Assembly (NCBI GenBank): GCA_031286285.1
Contig: JAITUN010000306.1
Location: forward strand, 1-37,255
Source of the DNA: Bacteroidales bacterium
GTDB taxonomy: Bacteria; Bacteroidota; Bacteroidia; Bacteroidales; WCHB1-69
Direction of reading: 5' to 3'
DNA: 37,255 nucleotides
A model generated the notes under the pieces. The model had not been told where the DNA came from. It did no database searches and saw only the letters and a list, made by a program, of their open reading frames with translations. The translations under genes and the position numbers were made by a program. This document shows positions 30,652-37,255 of the stretch, one piece after another; within the stretch, counting starts at the first letter, position 1, and each line of letters opens with the position of its first letter.

Positions 30652-31665
30652 GTGTTAACTCCCCTCCAAATTTTAGAAATTCAACAAAAACTAGCAGAAA
30701 GCAAGAAAATTGCTGTTTGTACACATTTAAATCCCGATGGAGATGCAGTAGGCTCTTCTTTAGCATTAAATTCCTATTTTAAAACTTTAGGCTTTGAAGT
30801 AAAATGTGTGATACCCAACAATATGCCGGAATTTTACAAGTGGATGCCCGGAGCTGATTCTATTATTAATGCTCAAAATAATTTTAAAGAAGCCAAAAAA
30901 ATAATTTTAGAAGCTGACATCCTTTTTTTAGTGGATATGAGCGCTGAACATAGAAGTGGTGTCGATTTGGAAAACATTTTGTTAGAAGCTTCTGCATATA
31001 AAGTGTTGATAGACCACCATATTGACCCCACTGCAAAGTGTCATCTTATATATTCTATAATTAATGCTACTTCAACATGTGAAAACATTTTTCACTTTTT
31101 AAAAGAAATATCTGATAAACAATTTCTAAATAAAGAACTCGGAACTTGCATATATACGGGGATAATTACTGATACTGGATCTTTGAGTTTTTCATGTAAT
31201 AATCCCGATACTTATACCTTATTAGCAAAGTTGATGGAAATTGGTGTAAATGGGGAAGAGATTCACCGTGAAGTTTATGATAACTATTCAGTTAGCCGTA
31301 TTCATTTGCTGGGAATTAGCTTGAATAAGTTAAAAGTATTCCCTCAACTTGGAACGTCGTACATGTATCTAACAAAAGAAGAAATGAAAACAAATGGATT
31401 TAAAGAAGGTGATACCGAGGGGTTTGTAAACTATGGAATCTCTCTAAAAGGTATTTTCTTTACTGCTTTTTTTACAGAAAGAGATAAACGTATTAGAATA
31501 TCGTTTCGTTCTAAAGATTCTTTTGATGTAAATAATTTTGCGAAAACATACTTCAAAGGTGGTGGACATAGAAACGCTGCTGCTGCATACCACTTCGATA
31601 CATTAGAAAATACTATTAATTATTTTGTACAGGTTATTCACAAACATCCGGAACTGAATAAATAG
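30652..31665 (+). CDS. nrnA: DHH/DHHA1 phosphoesterase, NrnA-like
   Basis: A 337-residue bifunctional oligoribonuclease/pAp-phosphatase type protein, which clears 2-5-nt RNA fragments and 3'-phosphoadenosine 5'-phosphate. Mn-binding DHH motifs are visible: HLNPDGDAVGSSLAL (near 25-39), LVDMSAEH (near 91), VLIDHHIDP (near 120) and a Thr-Asp pair in GIITDTGSLSFS. The C-terminal DHHA1 domain has the nucleic-acid-binding GGGHRNAAAA (near 301-310). The reading frame starts with GTG at 30652, with no nearer ATG. Two FKBP lipoprotein genes follow closely; a similar nrnA-gldI arrangement occurs in other Bacteroidota, as far as I recall. Confidence 0.92.
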   Translation: MLTPLQILEIQQKLAESKKIAVCTHLNPDGDAVGSSLALNSYFKTLGFEVKCVIPNNMPEFYKWMPGADSIINAQNNFKEAKKIILEADILFLVDMSAEHRSGVDLENILLEASAYKVLIDHHIDPTAKCHLIYSIINATSTCENIFHFLKEISDKQFLNKELGTCIYTGIITDTGSLSFSCNNPDTYTLLAKLMEIGVNGEEIHREVYDNYSVSRIHLLGISLNKLKVFPQLGTSYMYLTKEEMKTNGFKEGDTEGFVNYGISLKGIFFTAFFTERDKRIRISFRSKDSFDVNNFAKTYFKGGGHRNAAAAYHFDTLENTINYFVQVIHKHPELNK

Positions 31666-31676
31666 GCAATAAGTTT

Positions 31677-32252
31677 ATGTATAATTATATGAGTAATTCA
31701 AAATACAAAATGCAAAATACAAAAACAATCATTTCTTGCTTTTTACTCCTCTCTTCTTTCCTATTACTTCTGTTTTCATGCAATAATTCATCTTCTACAG
31801 GCGTTATGTACAATTCAAAATCAAAAATAGAAGAATCAGATCCATTTATTATTGGAAATAAGAAAATTATAGAACTTGAAAATGAAGATATTGAACTTTT
31901 TTTGAAACGGTATAAATGGAAAATGAATAAAACTGAAACGGGATTAAGGTATGAAATTACAACTAAAAGGAAAGGTAATTATATTGAAATTGGTGAAACT
32001 GTTACTCTTGAATATATAACTCTGTTGTTGAATGGTGAAGAAATTTATAACTCAATTACTGATGGACTAAAACAATTTGAAGTGGAAAAATCAGATGAGA
32101 TTGCTGGGTTGCATGAAGTAGTAAAATTGATGAGAAAAGGAGAAGAAGCAAGTTTAATAATCCCATCTCACTTAGCATACGGAGCAACAGGAGATGGAAA
32201 CAAAATTCTGCCTTACCAAACAATAATAATGAAGATAAAAATAATTTTTTAA
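31677..32252 (+). CDS. GldI-like FKBP-type peptidyl-prolyl isomerase lipoprotein
   Basis: A 191-residue predicted lipoprotein with one FKBP domain (about 85-191): TGLRYEITTKRKGNYIEIGETVTLEY, MRKGEEASLIIPSHLAYGATGDG and LPYQTIIMKIKI. The lipobox is LLLLFSC (Cys35). Three in-frame ATGs (31677, 31689 and 31710) could start it; the last gives the most typical signal peptide (MQNTKTIISCFLLL). A CAAAATA heptamer array covers this start region. Proteins of this kind include GldI, an isomerase lipoprotein needed for gliding/T9SS in flavobacteria. It sits 11 bp after nrnA. Confidence 0.82.
   Translation: MYNYMSNSKYKMQNTKTIISCFLLLSSFLLLLFSCNNSSSTGVMYNSKSKIEESDPFIIGNKKIIELENEDIELFLKRYKWKMNKTETGLRYEITTKRKGNYIEIGETVTLEYITLLLNGEEIYNSITDGLKQFEVEKSDEIAGLHEVVKLMRKGEEASLIIPSHLAYGATGDGNKILPYQTIIMKIKIIF
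31699..31726. repeat. Heptamer array (CAAAATA type) at a start codon
   Basis: CAAAATA, CAAAATG, CAAAATA and CAAAAAC run in tandem across the N-terminal codons of the GldI-like gene and create the ATG at 31710. Confidence 0.7.
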
Positions 32253-32266
32253 AATATTGTATATAA

Positions 32267-33115
32267 ATGAAAAACTTAACAAAATTAATGATTGCCATTT
32301 TGGCGTTAGTAGCATTAGAAACCTCTTGCTCACACGGATTTATTAAAGAAGATGGACTCTTGTACAAATTTCATATGGAAAACAAAGATTCAGTACAGCC
32401 TCAAATAGGTGATCTTGTTGAATTTTCCTATAGCTTTCGTACTAAGGATTCTGTCATATCTGAGAACCAAATTGAAGATATAATAATTGAATCAATATAC
32501 CTTGGTGATGTTTATGCAGCGCTTAGAAAACTACATTTGGGAGATAGTGCAACTTTTATTATGAATGGAGACACTTTCTATCACTATTTTATGGACGAAC
32601 CTTTCCCTTCTGATAAAAGTGAACTTTACTTTGATGCTAAACTTATTAAGATAACACCTAAAGAAGAATTTGAAAAGCAGCAAGCTGAAAAAATGAAACA
32701 ATATGAAAGTTTTATGGAAGAATTAAAAAACTTAGAAGAAAGTATGATAAATGATTATATTACTAATAACAAAGTAAAAGTTAAACCTTGTGAAAGTGGA
32801 CTCTATTTTATGAAAAGTTTCTCCGGAAAAGGAAAACCAATATTAATCGGATCAAAAGTTTCAGTTAATTTAACCGGTAAATTGCTAAATGGCACAATTT
32901 TTAGTAGTTCGTTAGATAGTGGAGTCCCCTTCGAAATTACTGTGGGCAATAGTCAGATTATTTTAGGTTTGAAAGAAGCGTTATTGTTAATGAAAGAAGG
33001 AGACAAAGCAACTGTACTTATTCCCTCTAAACTGGCTTATGGTAAAAATGGTAATCGTATTATACAACCCTATACTCCACTTATTTTTGATTTGGAAATT
33101 GTTTCGGTAGAATAA
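32267..33115 (+). CDS. Lipoprotein with C-terminal FKBP-type isomerase domain
   Basis: A 282-residue predicted lipoprotein (lipobox ALETSC, Cys21). An N-terminal FKBP-like region (about 45-130, GDLVEFSYSFRTKDSVISE and LHLGDSATFIMNGDTFYHYF) appears degenerate and lacks the usual YG loop. A charged helical linker (about 130-165) follows, then a complete FKBP domain (about 165-282): SGLYFMKSFSGKGKPILIGSKVSVNLTGKLLNG, VGNSQIILGLKEALLLMKEGDKATVLIPSKLAYG and PYTPLIFDLEI. It probably assists folding of exported proteins in the periplasm. It follows the GldI-like gene by 14 bp, completing an nrnA-FKBP-FKBP operon. Confidence 0.85.
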   Translation: MKNLTKLMIAILALVALETSCSHGFIKEDGLLYKFHMENKDSVQPQIGDLVEFSYSFRTKDSVISENQIEDIIIESIYLGDVYAALRKLHLGDSATFIMNGDTFYHYFMDEPFPSDKSELYFDAKLIKITPKEEFEKQQAEKMKQYESFMEELKNLEESMINDYITNNKVKVKPCESGLYFMKSFSGKGKPILIGSKVSVNLTGKLLNGTIFSSSLDSGVPFEITVGNSQIILGLKEALLLMKEGDKATVLIPSKLAYGKNGNRIIQPYTPLIFDLEIVSVE

Positions 33116-33128
33116 TTTTTTATTTTTG
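33099..33128 (+). promoter_or_regulatory. Consensus-like Bacteroidota promoter for tRNA-Ala
   Basis: TTG at 33099-33101, exactly 19 bp, then TATTTTTG at 33121-33128. This is the best match in the window to the known TTTG-N19-TAnnTTTG promoter. It overlaps the end of the FKBP gene and lies 16 bp before the mature tRNA end. Confidence 0.8.
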
Positions 33129-33144
33129 CCCGCCATTTTAGAAT

Positions 33145-33218
33145 GGGGCGTTAGCTCAGTTGGCTAGAGCGTTAGACTGGCAGTCTAAAGGTCACGGGTT
33201 CGACTCCCGTACGCTCCA
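33145..33218 (+). tRNA. tRNA-Ala (anticodon GGC)
   Basis: A complete 74-nt cloverleaf. The acceptor stem GGGGCGT/ACGCTCC has the G3-U70 pair that identifies alanine tRNAs. The D stem is GCTC/GAGC, the anticodon stem TTAGA/TCTAA with loop CTGGCAG (anticodon GGC), and the T arm ACGGG-TTCGACT-CCCGT. The CCA end is not fully encoded (sequence continues CA after A73). Confidence 0.97.
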
Positions 33219-33244
33219 CAATAGTTCGAAAAGCAAAATATCTT

Positions 33245-34000
33245 ATGTATAAATTAGTGTTAATTCGCCATGGGCAAAGTACTTGGAATAAAGAAAATAG
33301 ATTTACAGGTTGGACAGATGTGGATATCACACAACAAGGTGTAAAAGAAGCAGTTAAAGCAGGAAAAATACTGAAAGATTCTGGTTTTAATTTTGGCTAT
33401 GCTTATACATCTCTTTTAAAGCGGGCCATTAAAACATTGCACTATGTATTGAATGAGATGGATCTGTTATGGATTCCTGTGGAAAAATCATGGACCTTGA
33501 ACGAAAAACATTACGGTGTTATTCAAGGAATGAATAAAGTAGAGATGGTAGAAAAGTATGGAGCCGAACAAGTGTTGATGTGGAGAAGAGGTTTCGCTGT
33601 TTGTCCCCCTTCTATTCCGATAGAAGATCAGCGCCATCCTGTCCACGATGCAAAGTATCAAAATATTATTGATGACGCAGCAAGACCCGGAACAGAGTCA
33701 CTCCTTGATACTGTTAATCGTATTGTACCTTATTGGGAAACAGAAATAAAAGAAAAACTGAAAATACACAAAGAAGTGTTAATTTCTGCACACGGAAATA
33801 GTTTGCGAGCTATTATTAAATACTTGAAAAATATTTCCGATGAAGAAATTGTTGAATTGAATATCCCAACAGGAATTGCATATATTTTTACTTTTGACGA
33901 ACAACTTAATTTTGTGAGTGATGAATTTTTAGCAGATAAAAAAACACTGAAAAAACTTTTAGATGAAGTAAAAAATCAAACTAAACGGCAATCACAATGA
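33245..34000 (+). CDS. gpmA: 2,3-bisphosphoglycerate-dependent phosphoglycerate mutase
   Basis: Glycolytic enzyme exchanging 3- and 2-phosphoglycerate. At 251 residues it has the usual length. The histidine-phosphatase signature LIRHGQSTWNKENRFTGWTDVDIT (residues 5-28) includes the phosphorylated His8. ERHYG-type motif LNEKHYGVIQGMNK (near 85-98), RRGFAVCPPSI (near 116) and the second catalytic His in SAHGNSLRAII (near 180-190) are intact. The ATG is only 26 bp after tRNA-Ala, with no separate -7 box in the gap, so tRNA and mRNA may be one primary transcript. Its stop overlaps an ATG of the next small frame (ATGA). Confidence 0.96.
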   Translation: MYKLVLIRHGQSTWNKENRFTGWTDVDITQQGVKEAVKAGKILKDSGFNFGYAYTSLLKRAIKTLHYVLNEMDLLWIPVEKSWTLNEKHYGVIQGMNKVEMVEKYGAEQVLMWRRGFAVCPPSIPIEDQRHPVHDAKYQNIIDDAARPGTESLLDTVNRIVPYWETEIKEKLKIHKEVLISAHGNSLRAIIKYLKNISDEEIVELNIPTGIAYIFTFDEQLNFVSDEFLADKKTLKKLLDEVKNQTKRQSQ

Positions 34001-34298
34001 GTAAGAAAACATTATTACAATTTGCAAAAGGGGAGAAAGTAGAGCCTAAGTATTTTTGCAGATATACAGTAATAAAGCAGGCAATATTATTATCCTCTAT
34101 TGTGATAGAAACCAAACAATATTAAGCAACGATAATATATTCTATGATGACAATGAGAGCGAACATAATCCAACCAATGAGGAAATACTATTTGCCATTG
34201 AGAAATATATCAGTAATGGCGGCAAAGTAAAAATACATGACGGGCATTATCCTCCCGTGCTTCCGTTTATGATAGGAATTGAAGAATTGGAAGATTAA
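33997..34298 (+). pseudogene. Hypothetical small gene, possibly frameshifted
   Basis: An ATG at 33997 overlaps the gpmA stop (ATGA) and opens MSKKTLLQFAKGEKVEPKYF, ending at 34125 after unconvincing residues. A second frame, 34056-34298, encodes 80 residues (LQIYSNKAGNIIILYCDRN, ending IGIEELED) but has only a TTG start. One extra T in the five-T run at 34053-34057 would join both into a single frame of about 100 residues. It could be a true frameshift, a sequencing error in a homopolymer, or two separate short genes. I do not recognise the product. Confidence 0.4.
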
Positions 34299-34405
34299 AA
34301 AATCTCACAAAGTGAGTACAACCAACTATTTCACAAAAACCGAGAAAGCCTCTTAAAATTGATATTTTGGGGCAAATTTTGGATATTTCAGTAATAGACA
34401 CATCC

Positions 34406-34741
34406 TCAAAAAATTGAATAAATAATTTTATTCACAATTTTATCAAAGTATTGTTTTTTTATTTGTCCCAACGGAAATGAAACAATATTTTCCATAGTGG
34501 TCATTAGAATATGACATTTCACATAACTTTGTTTTGAAAAACTGAAATTTAATACCATATCATTTGACAATTCATAATAATAATTTGAATTATAATCTTT
34601 TGAAGTTATCAAAACGAGATAAACAAACCCCTCACTTTCTATTAACTCATTATTTGAAACGACTATTGCATAGTGATTTTTTGCCTTACCGTCCGGGAAA
34701 ATAAACTCTACATTTACAATATCACGCTGATTAATCCTCAT
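34406..34741 (-). CDS. PemK/MazF-like toxin
   Basis: A 111-residue protein with the layout of the PemK/MazF RNase family: an N-terminal strand NQRDIVNVEFIFPDG (near 4-18, matching RGDIVWVDF), NHYAIVVSNNELI (near 22-34, matching RPALVVSN), VYLVLITSKDY (near 40-50), SYVKCHILMTTMENI (near 72-86, matching the S-x-V-K-x-x-x-L strand) and a final amphipathic helix QIKKQYFDKIVNKII. The usual Arg-Gly of the first strand is Gln-Arg, so the fit is partial. A small upstream ORF overlaps its start by 11 bp, as in toxin-antitoxin operons. Likely an mRNA interferase; target sequence unknown. Confidence 0.65.
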   Translation of the reverse strand: MRINQRDIVNVEFIFPDGKAKNHYAIVVSNNELIESEGFVYLVLITSKDYNSNYYYELSNDMVLNFSFSKQSYVKCHILMTTMENIVSFPLGQIKKQYFDKIVNKIIYSIF

Positions 34742-34901
34742 AGCGTTCTAAAATTTTTTGAGCATTACGAATAGCATTGAAAACAAAAACTTCATTTTCA
34801 GTATATACTTCCTTTTTGCCAAAAACATTATTGTATTGCTTTTGTACCAAGTTTGTTTTTGCAACCGGCATAACGGTTTTTTTTACTTGACAAGTATTCA
34901 T
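34731..34901 (-). CDS. Small putative antitoxin upstream of the PemK/MazF-like toxin
   Basis: A 56-residue ORF from the ATG at 34901, starting MNTCQVKKTVMPVAKTNLVQ, then VFGKKEVYTENEVFVFNAIRNAQ and ending KILERYED. Its stop lies inside the toxin gene (11-bp overlap), indicating translational coupling. The N-terminus is basic and the C-terminal half forms an acidic amphipathic helix, as expected of an antitoxin that wraps a toxin. No known DNA-binding fold is visible. A TATTTTTG box lies 22 bp before the start. The antitoxin role rests mainly on position. Confidence 0.55.
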   Translation of the reverse strand: MNTCQVKKTVMPVAKTNLVQKQYNNVFGKKEVYTENEVFVFNAIRNAQKILERYED

Positions 34902-34922
34902 AATAGATTTGTTTTAACACGG

Positions 34923-34930
34923 CAAAAATA
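34923..34930 (-). promoter_or_regulatory. -7 box for the toxin-antitoxin pair
   Basis: TATTTTTG on the minus strand, 21 bp from the antitoxin ATG. Upstream of it lies a CAA/TTG trinucleotide tract (34940-34962), which offers several possible TTG -33 elements. Confidence 0.5.
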
Positions 34931-35156
34931 AAAAAAAGCAAACAACAACATAACAACAACAAATAAATATGCTATTTGTGTTACGATAGTTCCACGAAAG
35001 CTGTACGAAGACTCATTTGCTAAATTGTATTTTTTTTATTTTTAATACATTACACGATTTTTACCTCTTGTATTTTAGGCAGACGGTCAGATTATCAAAT
35101 AGTTATGTATTGAAAATTTATTATTTTTGCCCTCAACCACGAAAACAAATAAAGTG

Positions 35157-35246
35157 TATATTTGCATTTGAAATTGATACCTAAAAGGTATTGTTTTAAT
35201 GCAACGAAAAGCATCTTGAAAAACACGATTTTTTGGGTGCTTTTTT
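35157..35246 (+). ncRNA. Candidate small RNA in a 438-bp gene-free gap
   Basis: The 34902-35339 gap has no convincing gene. Within it, a TATATTTG -7 box (35157-35164) precedes a small hairpin, ATACC-TAAAA-GGTAT (near 35177-35191). A strong terminator-like hairpin follows and ends in six T (35207-35246). This is the layout of a short transcript of about 75-80 nt. No RNA family is recognised, and no -33 element is seen at 19 bp. Confidence 0.35.
35207..35246 (+). terminator. Long terminator hairpin
   Basis: AAAAGCATC pairs with GGTGCTTTT (9 bp, one G-T). An inner AAAAA/TTTTT stem and CACGAT loop continue the helix, and TTTTTT completes the 3' side. On the minus strand the T tail is shorter, so rightward termination is favoured, but it could also end the leftward tRNA-Arg transcript. 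Confidence 0.65.
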
Positions 35247-35339
35247 CATTATTTTTTAATAAAATGTCAAACACGTGCCAAAACAATAAAATAAGAAATG
35301 CTAACAATCTATAAAATAAATTATTAGCATTTAAATCAG

Positions 35340-35413
35340 CGACTCCGGCGGGATTCAAACCCACGACCTTCAGAACCGGAATCTGACGTTCTATTCAGCT
35401 GAACTACGGAGCC
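35340..35413 (-). tRNA. tRNA-Arg (anticodon CCG)
   Basis: A complete 74-nt cloverleaf on the minus strand: acceptor stem GGCTCCG/CGGAGTC (one G-U) with discriminator G73, D stem GTTC/GAAC, anticodon stem TCAGA/TCTGA with loop TTCCGGT (anticodon CCG, reading CGG), and T arm GTGGG-TTTGAAT-CCCGC. A TTTCTTTG box at 35424-35431 could be its -7 element. An ORF that can be read through the gene on the same strand is spurious. Confidence 0.96.
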
Positions 35414-35438
35414 ATTGCAGGTGCAAAGAAACACTTTT

Positions 35439-36464
35439 TTAGTTTTTACGGTTCAATTGGTTTAAAGCATTTCTGTATTTTGTTGCATTTCGTTCATGTT
35501 CCGATAGTGTGGCAGCAAAATTGTGTGCGCCGGAAAAATCCTCTTTAGCACACATATACAAATAGTTATGCTTCGTATATTGCAACACGGAATCAATGGT
35601 AGAGGGCGCCGGAAAACGAATGGGACCGGGCGGCAAACCCGCATACATATAGGTATTGTAAGGAGAATCGGTTTCCAAATGTTTGTACAATATGCGCTTC
35701 AAAGTAACATCTCCCACCGCAAACTTTACCGTGGGGTCGGCTTGCAACCGCATCCCAATGCGCAACCGATTAATATACACACCGGCAATGATGGGCTTTT
35801 CAAACTCTTTGTAATTCTCCTCTTCCACTATAGAAGCCAATGTGGTAACTTCATTGGGCGAAAGAGAGATAGCGTGAGCCTGTTCCAAACGCTTCTCATT
35901 CCAAAAGTTTTGATAAAAGGTTTGAAATTTCTCTACAAACTCATCAGCATCAATGTCATAATAAATTTGGTAAGTGTCCGGAATAAAAAGCGCCGGCAGG
36001 GTTTCTTTTGTAAAACCCAGTGAACAGATATAATCTGCATTTTCTAATAGTTTTTGTAACTCTTGAGCAGAAAAAAGGAATTTTCCGGCAATTTTTTGCA
36101 GAAAATCGGACAAAGTACGCACATTGTTAAAAGTGAAAGCCACCGGATAGTGCTGCCCTGTTCTCAATCTTTTAATTACCTGATAGTTTGTTTCATTAGC
36201 ATTTATCTCATACCTCCCGCGCATCACATTTTTATCATATTTGAGAATTTTAGATGCTATTTTGAAAGTTTTAATGTTACTAATAATGTTGTTTTTCGAC
36301 AAAGAATCCATCACCTGATTAAATGTTGCATTTTTTGGGATGATTAATGTAGAAAAAGTAGTATTTGGTGTAAAAAAGATGATTTTTCTTGCAACAAAAG
36401 CGGAGGTAATGACAAAAAATATCAGCAAAACGCTAATTATTATGGTTATTCGTAGTTTTTTCAT
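35439..36464 (-). CDS. mltG: Endolytic murein transglycosylase MltG
   Basis: A 341-residue protein with one N-terminal membrane helix (about 5-27, ITIIISVLLIFFVITSAFVA) and a periplasmic YceG-like domain. It cuts nascent glycan strands and is thought to set their length. The catalytic Glu lies in ASIVEEENYKEFEKPIIAGVYINRLRIGMRLQADPTVKFAVGD (near 210-252), as VEEEN. The downstream signatures SPYNTYMYAGLPPGPIRFPAPSTI are complete. The HAD hydrolase gene ends 5 bp before its ATG, so they are co-transcribed. In other bacteria mltG is often near tmk or pabC; neither is present here. Confidence 0.95.
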   Translation of the reverse strand: MKKLRITIIISVLLIFFVITSAFVARKIIFFTPNTTFSTLIIPKNATFNQVMDSLSKNNIISNIKTFKIASKILKYDKNVMRGRYEINANETNYQVIKRLRTGQHYPVAFTFNNVRTLSDFLQKIAGKFLFSAQELQKLLENADYICSLGFTKETLPALFIPDTYQIYYDIDADEFVEKFQTFYQNFWNEKRLEQAHAISLSPNEVTTLASIVEEENYKEFEKPIIAGVYINRLRIGMRLQADPTVKFAVGDVTLKRILYKHLETDSPYNTYMYAGLPPGPIRFPAPSTIDSVLQYTKHNYLYMCAKEDFSGAHNFAATLSEHERNATKYRNALNQLNRKN

Positions 36465-36469
36465 ATTAA

Positions 36470-37255
36470 TTAGTTCAATTTATTCAATTCCTGTTCAGCA
36501 ACGATTTTATCAATACATCTTTTAATCAAGATATCTAACGAGCTATTTTCCAAATAATTTGCAGGCGCCATAAAGTGTGCACGTTGCTGAAGAACAATCT
36601 CTTCGCAAATCTCTCTCGGCGCTTTTTTACGGTTTTCGGACGGGATGAAGTTTTCGTTGTAAACGGCAATAGTAAATCCGCCTTGCATTTTCACCATTTT
36701 CATTGCCGGAATATCAGTTTCCCCATCGCCGAGATAGATCATATTGGAAAAAGGGATCGGTTTGTCATTTTCCGGTACAATTTTGTTAATCAAAGTGTTG
36801 TCGTAAGAGTTATGAATCCCTTTGTTGATACGAAATAGAAACTGTGTTTTGTTGGTGTAGTTTACTCCTAACGAGGGCCAGCACGCCACACCCTTTGCAT
36901 CGTACATAAAACCGGAAGCAAAAATATCTTTAAAGTGTTTGGCAATTGAGGTACCCTCTACAAACTCACGCAATCCCGAAGAGATGATATAGTGCTCTAT
37001 TTCAAATCCTTTTTCAGCGGCGTACCGGTTTATTCTTTCAAAATATGATTCCACACCCTGATAAAAGGTGATCTGTTTGCCATATTGAAAAAAATCCTCT
37101 TTTTCTATAGAGATATTTTTTTGTTTCGCTTTCTCTACCATTAAAAACATATAAGCCAACACCTCATCCATATCATGTTGTTTGGCAATTTCGTTCGCCT
37201 CTTTCCAAAACTCGTGAATATCCATATTCAGGTCAGGGATGAAATTGTGCTCTTG
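36470..37255 (-). CDS. HAD-family hydrolase, partial (5' end outside window)
   Basis: The frame is open to the window edge, so the gene starts upstream; the ATG at 37225 is internal (preceded by QEHNFIPDLN). The visible 262 residues lack HAD motif I (DxD), which would lie in the missing N-terminus. Motif II is in YIISSGLREFVEGT, a Lys suitable for motif III in TNKTQFLFRINKG, and motif IV in MIYLGDGETDIPAMKMVKMQGG. It resembles phosphoserine-phosphatase-like HAD proteins with an inserted cap. The substrate is unknown. It is followed by mltG after 5 bp, so the two are probably one operon. Confidence 0.82.
   Translation of the reverse strand, partial: QEHNFIPDLNMDIHEFWKEANEIAKQHDMDEVLAYMFLMVEKAKQKNISIEKEDFFQYGKQITFYQGVESYFERINRYAAEKGFEIEHYIISSGLREFVEGTSIAKHFKDIFASGFMYDAKGVACWPSLGVNYTNKTQFLFRINKGIHNSYDNTLINKIVPENDKPIPFSNMIYLGDGETDIPAMKMVKMQGGFTIAVYNENFIPSENRKKAPREICEEIVLQQRAHFMAPANYLENSSLDILIKRCIDKIVAEQELNKLN

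Noticed and set aside
34051-34058. TATTTTTG resembling a -7 box at the TTG start of the 80-residue frame.
   Set aside because: The box would coincide with the start codon itself, so it could not serve that frame; likely chance in AT-rich DNA.
34303-34316. Small hairpin CTCAC-AAA-GTGAG after the frameshifted ORF.
   Set aside because: Five base pairs and no T run; not sufficient to call a terminator.
35095-35364. An 89-residue open frame on the minus strand beginning MGLNPAGVADL.
   Set aside because: Its start lies inside tRNA-Arg and it runs through the terminator-like hairpin; coding is implausible.
1-37255. CRISPR array, insertion sequence, prophage or integron.
   Set aside because: The tandem arrays have 7-bp units with no spacers, and no transposase, integrase, phage structural gene or long terminal inverted repeat was seen.

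Overview
The window comes from an AT-rich member of the Bacteroidota, most likely Bacteroidia/Bacteroidales. The reasons are: a C-terminal type IX secretion (T9SS) sorting domain; several Bacteroidota-restricted families (DUF4249, DUF4293, DUF4296, GldI-like FKBP lipoproteins, a 2TM-domain protein); a MurA with Asp in place of the usual active-site Cys; and many -7 boxes of the Bacteroidota type TAnnTTTG (mostly TATTTTTG), with no clear Shine-Dalgarno usage. A methylmalonyl-CoA epimerase and an ADP-forming acyl-CoA synthetase suggest anaerobic fermentation to propionate and acetate (inference).

Layout. 1-6.2 kb, minus strand: a partial surface protein, two small ORFs, murC and lpxB as one tight operon, a DUF4249 lipoprotein and a T9SS cargo protein. 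6.2-8.2 kb: a DUF4296 lipoprotein and rsmI (plus), then mce and rplS (minus) separated by a clear terminator. 8.4-13.5 kb: a GT4 glycosyltransferase (plus), then frr, a 2TM protein, pyrH and a TMTC-like membrane glycosyltransferase with TPRs (minus). 13.6-18.2 kb, plus strand: nitroreductase, SIMPL protein, ahcY, murA. 18.2-25.5 kb, minus strand: a short divergent aroC, a DUF4293 protein, a glycosyltransferase, an ADP-forming acyl-CoA synthetase and a fused murD-murB. 25.6-28.6 kb: a MacB-like ABC pair (plus) facing an OppC-like permease (minus). 28.7-34.3 kb, plus strand: rsfS, a radical SAM protein, a DUF4190 protein with a long leader, nrnA, two FKBP lipoproteins, tRNA-Ala(GGC), gpmA and a possibly frameshifted ORF. 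34.4-37.3 kb, minus strand: a PemK/MazF-like toxin-antitoxin pair, tRNA-Arg(CCG), mltG and a partial HAD hydrolase.

How the genes fit together. Envelope synthesis dominates: the window carries the first four cytoplasmic peptidoglycan steps (MurA, MurB, MurC, MurD), but scattered rather than in a division/cell-wall cluster, and with MurD and MurB joined in one polypeptide. LpxB (lipid A), MltG, two glycosyltransferases and several lipoproteins add to this theme. A second theme is translation and RNA: L19, RRF, RsfS, RsmI, NrnA and two tRNAs.

The most unusual feature is a set of short tandem arrays with a 7-bp period (units such as GTGGTTA, GTAGTGA, TTAGAAG and CAAAATA). There are about a dozen loci. 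Several start exactly at a stop codon, and others lie in frame inside murC, murD-murB and the T9SS sorting domain.
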